DNA from: Spirochaetaceae bacterium | GTDB taxonomy: Bacteria; Spirochaetota; Spirochaetia; Treponematales; Breznakiellaceae | Assembly: GCA_031267475.1 (NCBI GenBank) | Contig: JAIRZA010000172.1 | Coordinates: forward strand, 1-12,410 | Reading direction: 5' to 3' | Length of the DNA stretch: 12,410 bases | Shown: positions 5,753 to 12,338 of the stretch, in pieces | Numbering within the stretch: the stretch's first letter is position 1 | How the letters are laid out: the number at the start of each line of letters is the position of its first letter | Translations under genes and position numbers: made by a program | Notes under the pieces: generated by a model | What the model saw: only the letters and a program-made list of their open reading frames with translations | Database searches by the model: none | What the model was told of the DNA's origin: nothing

Positions 5753-7174
5753 ATGTCTCTAAACTGGAAAGAGATAGACCTCGTTTTGTCTGAACTGGAT
5801 TTGGCAGGCTGTCAAATCCAGAAAATAAACCAGAGCGGCTTTGACGTGCTGTCGCTTAGGGTCTACAGGCAGGGGCGCGTTCATACTCTGCTTGCCGTTA
5901 TACGAAGCGGCGTATGCCGTCTGCATGAAACTTTCCGCGACATTCCAAAAAACGACAAGCCGCTGCGCTTTGGCGAACTGCTAAAATCCCGCATCATAAA
6001 CGGCTGGATAGAAGATGCGGCGCAGATCGGCGGCGACCGTATCGTGCGTTTAGTGATACGGCGCGGCGAGCTTCGGTACAACCTGTACTTCCGCTTATGG
6101 TCTAACGCCGCCAACGCGCTGCTTTGCGATACAGACGGCAAAATCATAGACGTAATGCGGCGCCTGCCAAAACGCGGCGAAATATGCGGCGAATATTACA
6201 AACCGGAACTGACCGCCTCCGCCGCGCTCGACGACGGACGCTATTCCATTCGTAAACTTGAGGGCGAAGGCGGTTTTAACGAAAAAATTGACCGCTGGTA
6301 CGCGGAGCAAGGCGAAGCCTTGTCTCTCGAAGCGCTGCGGACGGAGGCGACGCGGCGGTTTGAAGGCGGTATAAGCCGTCTTGAAGCGGCTTTGGCGCGA
6401 TTGCGCGAAAAAGAGGCTGAATACGCGGACGCGGCGCGGCTTAAAGAGTATGGCGGCTTAATCATGGCGAATTTGCCTTTACTCAACAATTCGTACAGTT
6501 CAAGCCAAGATTGGATCGAAGTGGAAGATTTTTATTCCGGCGGCGGTTCAATCCGAATAAAAATTGATCATAAAAAAAGCGGCGTGGAAAACGCCTCCGC
6601 ATATTACGATAAGTACCGTAAAGCAAAAAGCGGGCTTGCCGATGTACGCGCCGAGATTACAAGGACTGAATCTAAGATAATCCATGAAAAAGAGCATTTG
6701 GATAGTCTTTTGGCTGAAACTAACCCGCTGCGTCTGCAAAAACTCATTGGCGGCGCGGGACAAAGCAGTGTAAAGAAAGACGGGCGTAAACGTCCCTGTT
6801 TGTCGTTCCGGCGCGGCGAATGGCTTTTAATTGTCGGGCGCAGCGCGAAAGAAAACGATGAATTGTTGCGCCGCCATGTTAAGGGAAACGATCTTTGGCT
6901 GCATACGCGCGATTTTGCGGGATCTTATGTGTTCATAAAGCAGCGTTCCGGCAAAAGCGTGCCACTGCCCATACTTCTTGACGCGGCGAATCTTGCGCTG
7001 TTTTATTCTAAGGGACGCGGCGCGGGCAAAGGCGAACTTTTTTATACACAAGTAAAGTACCTTCGCCGCGCAAAAAACGGCCCCAAAGGGCTTGTGCTGC
7101 CAACGCAGGAAAAAAACTTAAGCGTTACACTGGACAGTCTGCGCTTAAAAGAACTGGAAAACTGCCGCGTGTGA
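5753..7174 (+). CDS. NFACT/RqcH-family protein lacking the HhH domain
   Basis: A 473-residue protein of the family often labelled fibronectin-binding protein. Its characterised member RqcH binds the 50S subunit with tRNA-Ala and adds alanine tails to stalled nascent chains. The NFACT-N region (about 1-150) keeps an Asp-Arg pair (D95-R96, GGDRIVRL) at the position of the tRNA-binding D97-R98 of Bacillus subtilis RqcH. A coiled-coil region spans about 190-330, broken by the conserved KEYGGLIMANL...VEDFY segment. NFACT-R (about 347-455) has GRSAKENDELL, DLWLH (380-384) and AANLALFYSKGR. The helix-hairpin-helix stretch normally between NFACT-N and the coiled coil is reduced to about 40 residues, making the protein roughly 100 residues shorter than RqcH. 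ATG 5753 is chosen because family similarity starts there. It lies 10 nt after aroDE and is the last gene of the operon. Confidence 0.85.
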   Translation: MSLNWKEIDLVLSELDLAGCQIQKINQSGFDVLSLRVYRQGRVHTLLAVIRSGVCRLHETFRDIPKNDKPLRFGELLKSRIINGWIEDAAQIGGDRIVRLVIRRGELRYNLYFRLWSNAANALLCDTDGKIIDVMRRLPKRGEICGEYYKPELTASAALDDGRYSIRKLEGEGGFNEKIDRWYAEQGEALSLEALRTEATRRFEGGISRLEAALARLREKEAEYADAARLKEYGGLIMANLPLLNNSYSSSQDWIEVEDFYSGGGSIRIKIDHKKSGVENASAYYDKYRKAKSGLADVRAEITRTESKIIHEKEHLDSLLAETNPLRLQKLIGGAGQSSVKKDGRKRPCLSFRRGEWLLIVGRSAKENDELLRRHVKGNDLWLHTRDFAGSYVFIKQRSGKSVPLPILLDAANLALFYSKGRGAGKGELFYTQVKYLRRAKNGPKGLVLPTQEKNLSVTLDSLRLKELENCRV

Positions 7175-7196
7175 TCCAGCCCCGCTCTGTACTTCC

Positions 7197-7219
7197 GCGC
7201 GCCGCAAAATGCGGAGCGC
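7197..7219 (+). terminator. Possible terminator after the NFACT gene
   Basis: GCGC-G-CCGCA (7197-7206), loop AAA, TGCGG-A-GCGC (7210-7219): nine base pairs with one G/A mismatch, followed by the moderately T-rich TTTGCTTGCCTT. It lies 22 nt after the NFACT stop, between convergent genes. Confidence 0.5.
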
Positions 7220-7254
7220 TTTGCTTGCCTTCGTGTTTATGAGGGCCGCGAATT

Positions 7255-7268
7255 GGGGGGGGGGGGGG
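7255..7268. repeat. Poly-G tract, 14 G
   Basis: A run of 14 G on the plus strand (14 C on the minus strand) that directly abuts the TAG stop of the penicillin-binding protein gene (7269-7271). Homopolymer tracts of this length are prone to slippage. In Treponema, poly-G tracts are known to vary in length near surface-protein genes. Here length changes would not alter the PBP frame, since the stop comes first on its strand. Confidence 0.95.
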
Positions 7269-9866
7269 CTACTCCATGAGCGGGTTGTACGACGGCAGTT
7301 CGAAGTCGTCCAAAGCGGGCATAGTAAAATCGAGCGATGGTCCGCTGTTTTCCACCTCGTCCACTCTGTTTACGGCGGGAGCCGGTCTGCCGGCGGGGGC
7401 TGACGCGGGAAATTGACTTATATCCAGCGACGGCATCTTCAAATCAGAAAGCACATCGCGGTCGTCGAAAGCGCTCACGCCGCTGCGCAGCGACTCTATA
7501 GCCGTATGCGACCGGTAGCCGCCGCCGGCTTCGTGGTAAGAGCAGTATTCTACGGGGCGGTATTTATCTAAAAATGTTAGTACGACCTCTCCTTGATTAC
7601 ACGCCGGGGTCAAAAGCTGTCCTGATTTCGCGCAAACCCGTATATCAACAACGCCGCTTTCCGGACGCCTAAAGTCCTTTGCCGGAAGCCCCCGGTGGAC
7701 ATCGCGCATGAAGTCTCCCCATATAGGACCCGCCAGCGTCGCGCCTGTCAGCGTAAGCCCAAGCGAATTGCCCGGCCTGTCAAAACCGAACCAAATGGCT
7801 GTCGTATAATACGGCGTAAAGCCCACGGTCCACGCATCCGACCAGTTTTGCGTTGTGCCGGTCTTGCCCGCCGCCGCGATACGATAACGCTCGCCTTTAT
7901 CGTTCACAAACACAAATTTCGCCCCCTGCCCGCCCAGAGTTCCAATTTCCACCGTCTTTTTCAAAAGCCCCGTCATGACATAGGCGTTTTGCGGGCTTAT
8001 AAGCTGAATCGCGCTGCCTTTTTGCCGCTGCTTCTGCCTGATTTCACGTTCATTGTCAAGGATAACAGTGCCGTTGCGGTTTTCAATGTACCGAATGGCC
8101 ATTGGGGTAACTTCCCGTCCCTCATTCGCAAACACGGCGAAAGCCCGCGCCATCTGTATTGGCGCAATCGATATGATGCCCAGTCCGATAGGGTACAAAT
8201 GGGGGAAGGTGCGGCGTTTAACGTTAGGGTCTGTTATCCCCAAAAGCATCGCAGCCCTGTCTATAGCGGTGTCGAAACCTATGGTATCCAGAATTTTGAG
8301 AGAGGGGACATTCATGGACTGGGCAAGCGCGTCGTACAAAAGCACAGTGCCTTTCCATTCGCCTCTAAAATTGAGGGGGATATACGGGGTGCCGTCTTCA
8401 TTGTGAAAAACGACAGGCACATCATATATCATTGACGACGGCGTGAATTTTCCGCTGTCTATAGCCGCCGAATAATACAGCGGCTTAAAACTGGAACCGG
8501 GCATGACATACCCCTGCGTCGCCCGTATGAGTTGATTATTTTCATCATATTTTGAGCCGCCTATTAAGGCCTTTATATAGCCGGTTTCGTTTTCAATAAG
8601 AATGAGCGACCCCTCGACCACATTCTCTTCGGTGTTTGCTTTTAATTCAACAAAACCCGCGTTAGAAATATCTTTCATGCCTTCAAGCCCAAACGCGAGG
8701 GCGGCAAGGTCTATCACGGGGTTTACCACTTTGGTATAGCGGTTCAGAGCGCGGGTTTCGTTACGCTCCTGCGATGTGCCTCTTAGGATGTTCACATCAA
8801 ATGTCAGCGACAGGAGGTCTACTATCGGGATGTACGTACGCTCGGCGCGGACAAGGCGGTTGCCTGAGGAAACGCGATACTCCCTGTTGGCGCGGGTTAT
8901 TCCCTCGGACATATATCTTTGCGCGGAGTCCTGAAAATTTAGATCGAGTGTTGTATGCACAGTGTATCCGTCGCGGTAGTAATCCATTGTTTTATACATC
9001 ATGCTGTCAAGCTCGCGGCGCACATACTCGCTGAACCAAGGCGCCTTGTCATCGCGGTTAAAATAAGCGGCCTGCGACACCCGTGTATAATCGTAGTTTT
9101 CCCAGTATTCGCTAAAAGAAACTTCTGTATCGGATTTTGTAGTGTAGCCCAGCTCGACCATACGGCTAAGGACGCTAAGCTGCCTGTCCATCGCAAGGTT
9201 TGGGTTGTCTAGCGGATTGTATTTCGAGGGGCTTGAAAGCTGAATTACCAAAATGGCGGATTCGGCAAGGCTTATGTCTTTAGCGCTGTGTCCAAAAAAG
9301 TATTTGCTGGCGGCTTCCACACCGTAAACGCCCGGCCCCATATACATATAGTTTAAGTATATTTCAAGAATTTCATTTTTTGTGTAGCGCCGCTCCATCT
9401 GCAATGCCCACCACAATTCGCGGATTTTGCGGGAAATCTTTCGCTCGGAACGGTCGGTGTACAGTGTTCCGGCTACTTGCTGGGTTATGGTTGAACCGCC
9501 GCCTAAGTTCTGCCCTATCACCAAACCGTAAGCGGCGCGGGCTATACCGCGTACGCTAAAGCCTTTATGTCTGTAAAAATCGGGATCTTCGCGGGCAAGC
9601 ACGGCAAAAATAAGATGGCGCGGCAAGTCGGCAAGCGATACAAGCTCGCGCTTTTCATCGGCGGAAAATTCGGTGATAAGCGTACCGTTTATATCAAGGA
9701 TTTTGGTTGGCAGGGCGGGCGCAAATTCCTGAAAATTTTCCTGATTCATAATATTTACCGTTTCAGCCAGCGCTATGCCCAGCGCCGAACCTATTCCGGT
9801 AACAAAAATAACGGTAAAAACGCCTATTATACGCACAAATCCGCGTCCACCACTACTATTTTTCAT
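7269..9866 (-). CDS. mrcA: Class A penicillin-binding protein (PBP1A type)
   Basis: An 865-residue bifunctional peptidoglycan synthase with an N-terminal membrane anchor (about residues 11-33) and its catalytic domains in the periplasm. The glycosyltransferase (GT51, about 60-240) has catalytic Glu93 in REDPDFYRHKG, GGSTITQQ (123-130), RKIRELWWALQ and LEIYLN. The transpeptidase (about 415-725) has the nucleophile Ser458 in SSFK, Ser517-Met-Asn519, and Lys668-Thr-Gly. Residues 740-780 contain three Cys (VCAKSG, TPAC, EYCSYH), a common extension in PBP1A proteins, and the last 80 residues are a Pro/Ser/Asp-rich tail, probably disordered. ATG 9866 follows a strong promoter whose -10 ends 7 nt upstream, with no ribosome-binding site. 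The gene converges on the NFACT gene and its stop touches the poly-G tract. Confidence 0.95.
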   Translation of the reverse strand: MKNSSGGRGFVRIIGVFTVIFVTGIGSALGIALAETVNIMNQENFQEFAPALPTKILDINGTLITEFSADEKRELVSLADLPRHLIFAVLAREDPDFYRHKGFSVRGIARAAYGLVIGQNLGGGSTITQQVAGTLYTDRSERKISRKIRELWWALQMERRYTKNEILEIYLNYMYMGPGVYGVEAASKYFFGHSAKDISLAESAILVIQLSSPSKYNPLDNPNLAMDRQLSVLSRMVELGYTTKSDTEVSFSEYWENYDYTRVSQAAYFNRDDKAPWFSEYVRRELDSMMYKTMDYYRDGYTVHTTLDLNFQDSAQRYMSEGITRANREYRVSSGNRLVRAERTYIPIVDLLSLTFDVNILRGTSQERNETRALNRYTKVVNPVIDLAALAFGLEGMKDISNAGFVELKANTEENVVEGSLILIENETGYIKALIGGSKYDENNQLIRATQGYVMPGSSFKPLYYSAAIDSGKFTPSSMIYDVPVVFHNEDGTPYIPLNFRGEWKGTVLLYDALAQSMNVPSLKILDTIGFDTAIDRAAMLLGITDPNVKRRTFPHLYPIGLGIISIAPIQMARAFAVFANEGREVTPMAIRYIENRNGTVILDNEREIRQKQRQKGSAIQLISPQNAYVMTGLLKKTVEIGTLGGQGAKFVFVNDKGERYRIAAAGKTGTTQNWSDAWTVGFTPYYTTAIWFGFDRPGNSLGLTLTGATLAGPIWGDFMRDVHRGLPAKDFRRPESGVVDIRVCAKSGQLLTPACNQGEVVLTFLDKYRPVEYCSYHEAGGGYRSHTAIESLRSGVSAFDDRDVLSDLKMPSLDISQFPASAPAGRPAPAVNRVDEVENSGPSLDFTMPALDDFELPSYNPLME

Positions 9867-9873
9867 GAATTAA

Positions 9874-9902
9874 ATGATAGGAAAATTGAGAGCCAGTGTC
9901 AA
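9874..9902 (-). promoter_or_regulatory. Promoter of the PBP gene
   Basis: On the minus strand: TTGACA (9902-9897), 17-nt spacer, TATCAT (9879-9874), which is near-consensus sigma-70. Exactly 7 nt separate the -10 from ATG 9866, so the transcript probably starts at or next to the start codon. The promoter lies within what would have been the hicA coding region. Confidence 0.75.
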
Positions 9903-9927
9903 CGCGCTGCCTTTTAAAAAAGACAGG

Positions 9928-9969
9928 TCATCTTTCTTTGAGTATTTCCAGAAAGTCATTCCGTTTCAT
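9928..9969 (-). pseudogene. hicA toxin remnant
   Basis: On the minus strand an ATG overlaps the hicB stop as ATGA and opens MKRNDFLEILKER before a stop at 9930-9928. This 13-residue start matches the N-terminus of HicA mRNA-interferase toxins (MKRxDLIKLLE type), normally about 60-80 residues. Beyond the stop I see no clear HicA sequence; one shifted frame gives DDLSFLKGSA, which may be decayed HicA. The rest has been replaced or overrun by the PBP promoter region. The ATGA overlap is the usual coupling of hicB-hicA pairs and supports the call despite the short length. No active toxin can be made. Confidence 0.55.
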
Positions 9970-10154
9970 CCGGCGACCTCTAAAAGCCCTTTATGTTCTT
10001 TAACTTCTAACGCGCCATCCAGTATCCAAGCATATATCTCACGGAGCGACTTTTCAAAGTCTTCGCAATTCGCCTTGTGTGGTGTATTGCGGATAATCAT
10101 CAAGATGTCCGATATAATATCCATCGTCAATATATAAGAGTATTTGGATTTCAT
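9966..10154 (-). pseudogene. hicB-like antitoxin with two compensating frameshifts
   Basis: ATG 10154 has a good AGGAG (10164-10160, minus strand) 5 nt upstream and opens MKSKYSYIL. The HicB-typical core DDGYYIGHLDDYPQYTTQG then appears only in the -1 frame (about 10128-10072). The family sequence returns to the original frame as CEDFEKSLREIYAWILDG and ends LLEVAG. HicB antitoxins usually have DEDGYxxxxLPDxPGxxTQG followed by a Glu-rich helix; the spliced frames give just that. Because the two shifts cancel, a 62-codon frame stays open but its middle about 20 residues are scrambled, destroying the conserved core. The remains of hicA follow with an ATGA overlap. Two sequencing errors are the alternative for hicB, but the truncated hicA makes true decay more likely. 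Confidence 0.65.
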
Positions 10155-10183
10155 AGTTTCTCCTGTTCGTGTAATTCGCGCGG

Positions 10184-10200
10184 ACAGACTCTTGGTCTGT
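10184..10200. repeat. Short inverted repeat between hicB remnant and the pfoR operon
   Basis: ACAGAC (10184-10189), loop TCTTG, GTCTGT (10195-10200): a perfect 6-bp stem in the divergent region, 30 nt upstream of the hicB start. HicB proteins with a DNA-binding domain autoregulate through such sites, but this HicB lacks a visible DNA-binding domain, so the role is unknown. Confidence 0.5.
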
Positions 10201-10229
10201 TGTGGTTAAAATGAGAATTGCTGGTTTGA

Positions 10230-10259
10230 TTGACATTTTTCTGCCATATTTATTATAAT
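10230..10259 (+). promoter_or_regulatory. Promoter of the AmiS/UreI-like and pfoR operon
   Basis: TTGACA (10230-10235), 18-nt spacer, TATAAT (10254-10259), both consensus hexamers. It leaves a leader of about 75 nt before ATG 10341. In the leader CCTAA (10290-10294) could pair with TTAGG (10328-10332), which overlaps the start of the AGGAGG ribosome-binding site; a regulatory use is only a possibility. Confidence 0.75.
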
Positions 10260-10340
10260 AGTTTATCCTTCCTGCTGTTTGCTCTTTACCCTAACTGGGC
10301 GCGCGGCTGAAGTAAGGCAATTTGAACTTAGGAGGTCCGT

Positions 10341-10613
10341 ATGGGTTTCTTAGATCTTTGCCTTCTTTTTATGGGCATAGCTCTAATCATGAACAGTGTT
10401 GCGGTTATATTAAACGGAAACACAAAAACCACGGCTTTTATCAATCTTGCGACAGGCTCGCTTTTTGAGTCTTTTGCGCTTCTCATGATTGGTAATTTCA
10501 TCGGATTAGTCGACTCGCCGGTTGGCTGCAACAATGTTGTGGATATTCGGCGGATACGGCGCTTGCGCCGCATCCCGCATATCAGTCCCAGCTTTGAAAC
10601 AGGGAGGGTGTAA
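10341..10613 (+). CDS. Small membrane protein like the first two helices of AmiS/UreI
   Basis: 90 residues with a strong AGGAGG site (10330-10335) 5 nt before ATG 10341. Residues 3-42 (LDLCLLFMGIALIMN, then NTKTTAFINLATGSL) follow closely the N-terminus of the AmiS/UreI family (LGLVLLYVG..L..N ... AVxNFxVGxLS), which are six-helix amide/urea channels of about 170-195 residues. Here two hydrophobic segments (about 4-24 and 31-57) are followed by an Arg-rich tail (DIRRIRRLRRIPHI) with no family resemblance, so helices 3-6 are missing. The tail is encoded by a palindrome (10552-10575). The pfoR ribosome-binding site lies inside the 3' end and TAAATG joins the two genes, so translation of this frame probably feeds pfoR. 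It could be a truncated gene, a repurposed two-helix protein, or a translated leader. No continuation of AmiS/UreI is evident in other frames. Confidence 0.65.
   Translation: MGFLDLCLLFMGIALIMNSVAVILNGNTKTTAFINLATGSLFESFALLMIGNFIGLVDSPVGCNNVVDIRRIRRLRRIPHISPSFETGRV
10552..10575 (+). repeat. Hairpin inside the AmiS/UreI-like frame
   Basis: GGAT-A-CGGCG (10552-10561), loop CTTG, CGCCG-C-ATCC (10566-10575): nine pairs with one mismatch. It starts about 50 nt before the pfoR ribosome-binding site and encodes the odd Arg-rich tail. It could affect coupling to pfoR or be an inserted palindrome that diverted the reading frame. Confidence 0.6.
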
Positions 10614-11696
10614 ATGGCTGATTCCAAAACCGTTTCTTCTTTTTTCAAAAAACAGGGCATCGACCTTTCCTGGAACCGGCTGGGGATCAAGGGTATGGGC
10701 GCGATGGCGCAGGGGCTTTTCGCGTCGCTTTTGATCGGGACAATTTTCAACACGATTGGGACACAAACCGGGATTGATTTTCTGAACAAGATCGGAGGAT
10801 TTGCGACAGGCGTTACCGGTGCGGCGATGGCCGTTTCTATCGGTTTTGCCCTCGAAGCGCCGCCTTTTGTCCTTTATTCGCTGGTCGCGGTGGGTCAGGC
10901 GGCAAATGGTCTTGGCGGCGCGGGCGGGCCGCTTGCGGTCTATTTTATCACGTTGATCGCGGTGGTTGCCGGGAAGCTTGTTTCAAAAACCACCCCTGTA
11001 GATCTGATCATAACGCCTCTGGTAACGATTGCGGCGGGTGTCGGCGCCGCGTTTCTGCTCGCGCCGCCCATCGGGAAGGCCGCGTCCAGCATCGGAATCG
11101 CGATCATGTGGGCGACCGATATGCAGCCCTTCATCATGGGCATCGTAGTGTCGGTAATCGTGGGGATCGTTCTGACGTTGCCGATTAGCTCGGCGGCCAT
11201 TTGCGCGGCCTTGGGACTGACGGGGCTCGCGGGCGGCGCGGCGCTAGCCGGTTGTTGCGCGCACATGGTCGGGTATGCGGCGGCCTCGTTCCGTGAAAAC
11301 AAAATCGGCGGCCTCCTCGCGCAAGGCTTGGGCACATCGATGCTGCAAATCCCCAACCTCGTGAAAAAACCGGTGCTCTGGCTGCCAGCGGTGATTTCAT
11401 CGGCGGTCAACGGACCGGTCGCTACCTGCTTTTTCAAACTGGAACAGAACGGCCCCGCAATCGCGTCCGGCATGGGCACCTGCGGGCTTGTCGGCCCCAT
11501 CGGGGTCGTAACCGGCTGGCTCTCCCCCTCTGAAGCGGCAATCAATGCCGGGCAAATACCGGGCGGCTCGACATTCGACTGGGTCGGTCTCATAGTAATC
11601 GCGTTTGTCATCCCCGTGGTCGTTACCCTCGCCGCCTCGGAAATCATGCGCAAAAAAGGCATCATCCAGCCCGGCGATTTGAAAATAGATTGTTAG
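10614..11696 (+). CDS. PfoR-type PTS_EIIC_2 membrane protein
   Basis: A 360-residue, highly hydrophobic protein with about eight to ten membrane segments rich in Gly and Ala, of the PTS_EIIC_2 (PfoR) family. Recognisable parts are the soluble start KTVSSFFKKQGIDLS, SIGFALEAPPFVLYSL (about 75-90), GLGGAGGPLAVYFITL, TPVDLIITPLVTI, ATDMQPFIMGIVVSVIVG, LPISSAAI and IPGGSTFDWVGLIV. The family is named after a Clostridium perfringens gene reported to affect perfringolysin O production, but the proteins look like stand-alone PTS permease domains; substrate and mechanism are not established. No EIIA or EIIB phosphorylation domain is present here. AGGGAGGG at 10601-10608 precedes ATG 10614, which directly follows the upstream stop. 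The gene appears more GC-rich than its neighbours, which may hint at transfer or simply reflect its Gly/Ala content. Confidence 0.88.
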   Translation: MADSKTVSSFFKKQGIDLSWNRLGIKGMGAMAQGLFASLLIGTIFNTIGTQTGIDFLNKIGGFATGVTGAAMAVSIGFALEAPPFVLYSLVAVGQAANGLGGAGGPLAVYFITLIAVVAGKLVSKTTPVDLIITPLVTIAAGVGAAFLLAPPIGKAASSIGIAIMWATDMQPFIMGIVVSVIVGIVLTLPISSAAICAALGLTGLAGGAALAGCCAHMVGYAAASFRENKIGGLLAQGLGTSMLQIPNLVKKPVLWLPAVISSAVNGPVATCFFKLEQNGPAIASGMGTCGLVGPIGVVTGWLSPSEAAINAGQIPGGSTFDWVGLIVIAFVIPVVVTLAASEIMRKKGIIQPGDLKIDC

Positions 11697-11720
11697 CGGG
11701 CTCGTCCTAATCTGCTTGCG

Positions 11721-11749
11721 GATTCTTGCGTCTCGGCGGCGCAAGAATC
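11721..11749 (+). other. Perfect 10-bp hairpin after pfoR
   Basis: GATTCTTGCG (11721-11730), 9-nt loop, CGCAAGAATC (11740-11749). It starts 24 nt after the pfoR stop and probably stabilises or ends the transcript, but no T-run follows, so intrinsic termination is doubtful. Confidence 0.6.
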
Positions 11750-11854
11750 CCGATTATCCGGTGTGCCGCGCGTTTTAACGGCGGCTGGTATGTTTTCCTG
11801 AAAATTATTGGACACCTTCACTAAAACGCATACCCTTCATGGTTGGCGCCGTAT

Positions 11855-11883
11855 GCAGCCGGTTTTACCTTAAAACCGGCTGC
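11855..11883. other. Perfect 12-bp hairpin between pfoR and the 67-codon ORF
   Basis: GCAGCCGGTTTT (11855-11866), loop ACCTT, AAAACCGGCTGC (11872-11883). It is fully complementary with the AT pairs next to the loop, the reverse of a normal terminator, and it is followed by GGGTTTGGG rather than T. It may be a processed RNA structure or a protein-binding palindrome. The rest of 11697-11894 shows nothing else I can support. Confidence 0.6.
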
Positions 11884-11894
11884 GGGTTTGGGAT

Positions 11895-12098
11895 GTGTTG
11901 CTTTTGGAAGTTCAGGAATTGCCGCAAAACGATAATTCCTTGCGATTCGTGACTATGGATGACGCGCTTTTTGTGGAGTATTGGGACGAGGCCGCGCCGC
12001 CTGAACGCCGGATAAAAAGGCGGCTTGAAAAAACGGACGCATTAACAAGAGATTGGATGCCTTCAAAAAAGCTATTTTTAAACTATTCCGCAAAATAA
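11895..12098 (+). CDS. Doubtful small hypothetical protein
   Basis: A 67-codon open frame, charged (MDDALFVEYWDEAAPPERR, then a Lys/Arg-rich end), not recognised. It would start at GTG 11895 without a ribosome-binding site, or at ATG 11955, also without one, and it lies just after a strong hairpin. The composition looks protein-like rather than random, so it may be the tail of a decayed gene. Kept at low confidence. Confidence 0.3.
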   Translation: MLLLEVQELPQNDNSLRFVTMDDALFVEYWDEAAPPERRIKRRLEKTDALTRDWMPSKKLFLNYSAK

Positions 12099-12112
12099 AA
12101 ATCGCCTTATCG

Positions 12113-12285
12113 GAGCGAAAGCTCGAAGTGAAGACGGCTTACGGTACGCTGGCGCGTAGGGCTGAACGCTGCGCGTTCAGCCCCGGAGTTTGCGCGTAGC
12201 GCAAACTCCACCAATCTATCGGGATACTACCGCGTAGCGGATGTGAAACCCACTAGTGGGCTGACGGGATGATAGCGCGGAGCGC
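12113..12285. repeat. Cluster of short inverted repeats upstream of the yggS-like gene
   Basis: Six palindromes lie in 173 nt: GAGC-GAAA-GCTC (12113-12124); GGGCTGAACGC-TGC-GCGTTCAGCCC (12159-12183, 11-bp perfect stem); 11-bp arms GGAGTTTGCGC and GCGCAAACTCC around GTA (12185-12209), one nucleotide later; CCGC-GTA-GCGG (12230-12240); the self-complementary CCCACTAGTGGG (12249-12260); and GCGC-GGA-GCGC (12275-12285). The word CGCGTAG occurs three times. No ORF is evident, so this is either a structured RNA or a nest of palindromic repeats. The two 11-bp hairpins are certain as sequence; their function is not known. Confidence 0.75.
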
Positions 12286-12301
12286 ATGGGAAAAAAACCT
12301 G

Positions 12302-12331
12302 TTTACAGTTCCGCGTGGTTTTTGATATTAT
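12302..12331 (+). promoter_or_regulatory. Promoter of the yggS-like gene
   Basis: TTTACA (12302-12307), 18-nt spacer, TATTAT (12326-12331). The -10 ends exactly 7 nt before ATG 12339, the same geometry as before hit and the PBP gene, with no convincing ribosome-binding site. Confidence 0.6.
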
Positions 12332-12338
12332 AAAAAGA

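Noticed and set aside
7209..7403. Plus-strand frame reading through the poly-G tract as a phase-variable gene
   Set aside because: It has no ribosome-binding site, lies mostly antisense to the PBP tail and its product shows no recognisable features.
7695..8435. 246-codon plus-strand frame opposite the PBP gene
   Set aside because: It lies entirely inside the transpeptidase coding region and has no recognisable motifs.
10054..10236. Minus-strand 60-codon frame starting at 10236 as a separate gene
   Set aside because: Only its second half is protein-like, and that half is the frameshifted core of the hicB remnant; its start lacks a ribosome-binding site and overlaps the pfoR -35.
10940..11665. 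241-codon minus-strand frame opposite pfoR
   Set aside because: It is a by-product of the GC-rich pfoR codons; no family resemblance, and pfoR is clear on the other strand.
12159..12209. Integron attC site
   Set aside because: The paired hairpins lack the core-site motifs and the large palindromic layout of attC, and no gene cassette or integrase is seen.
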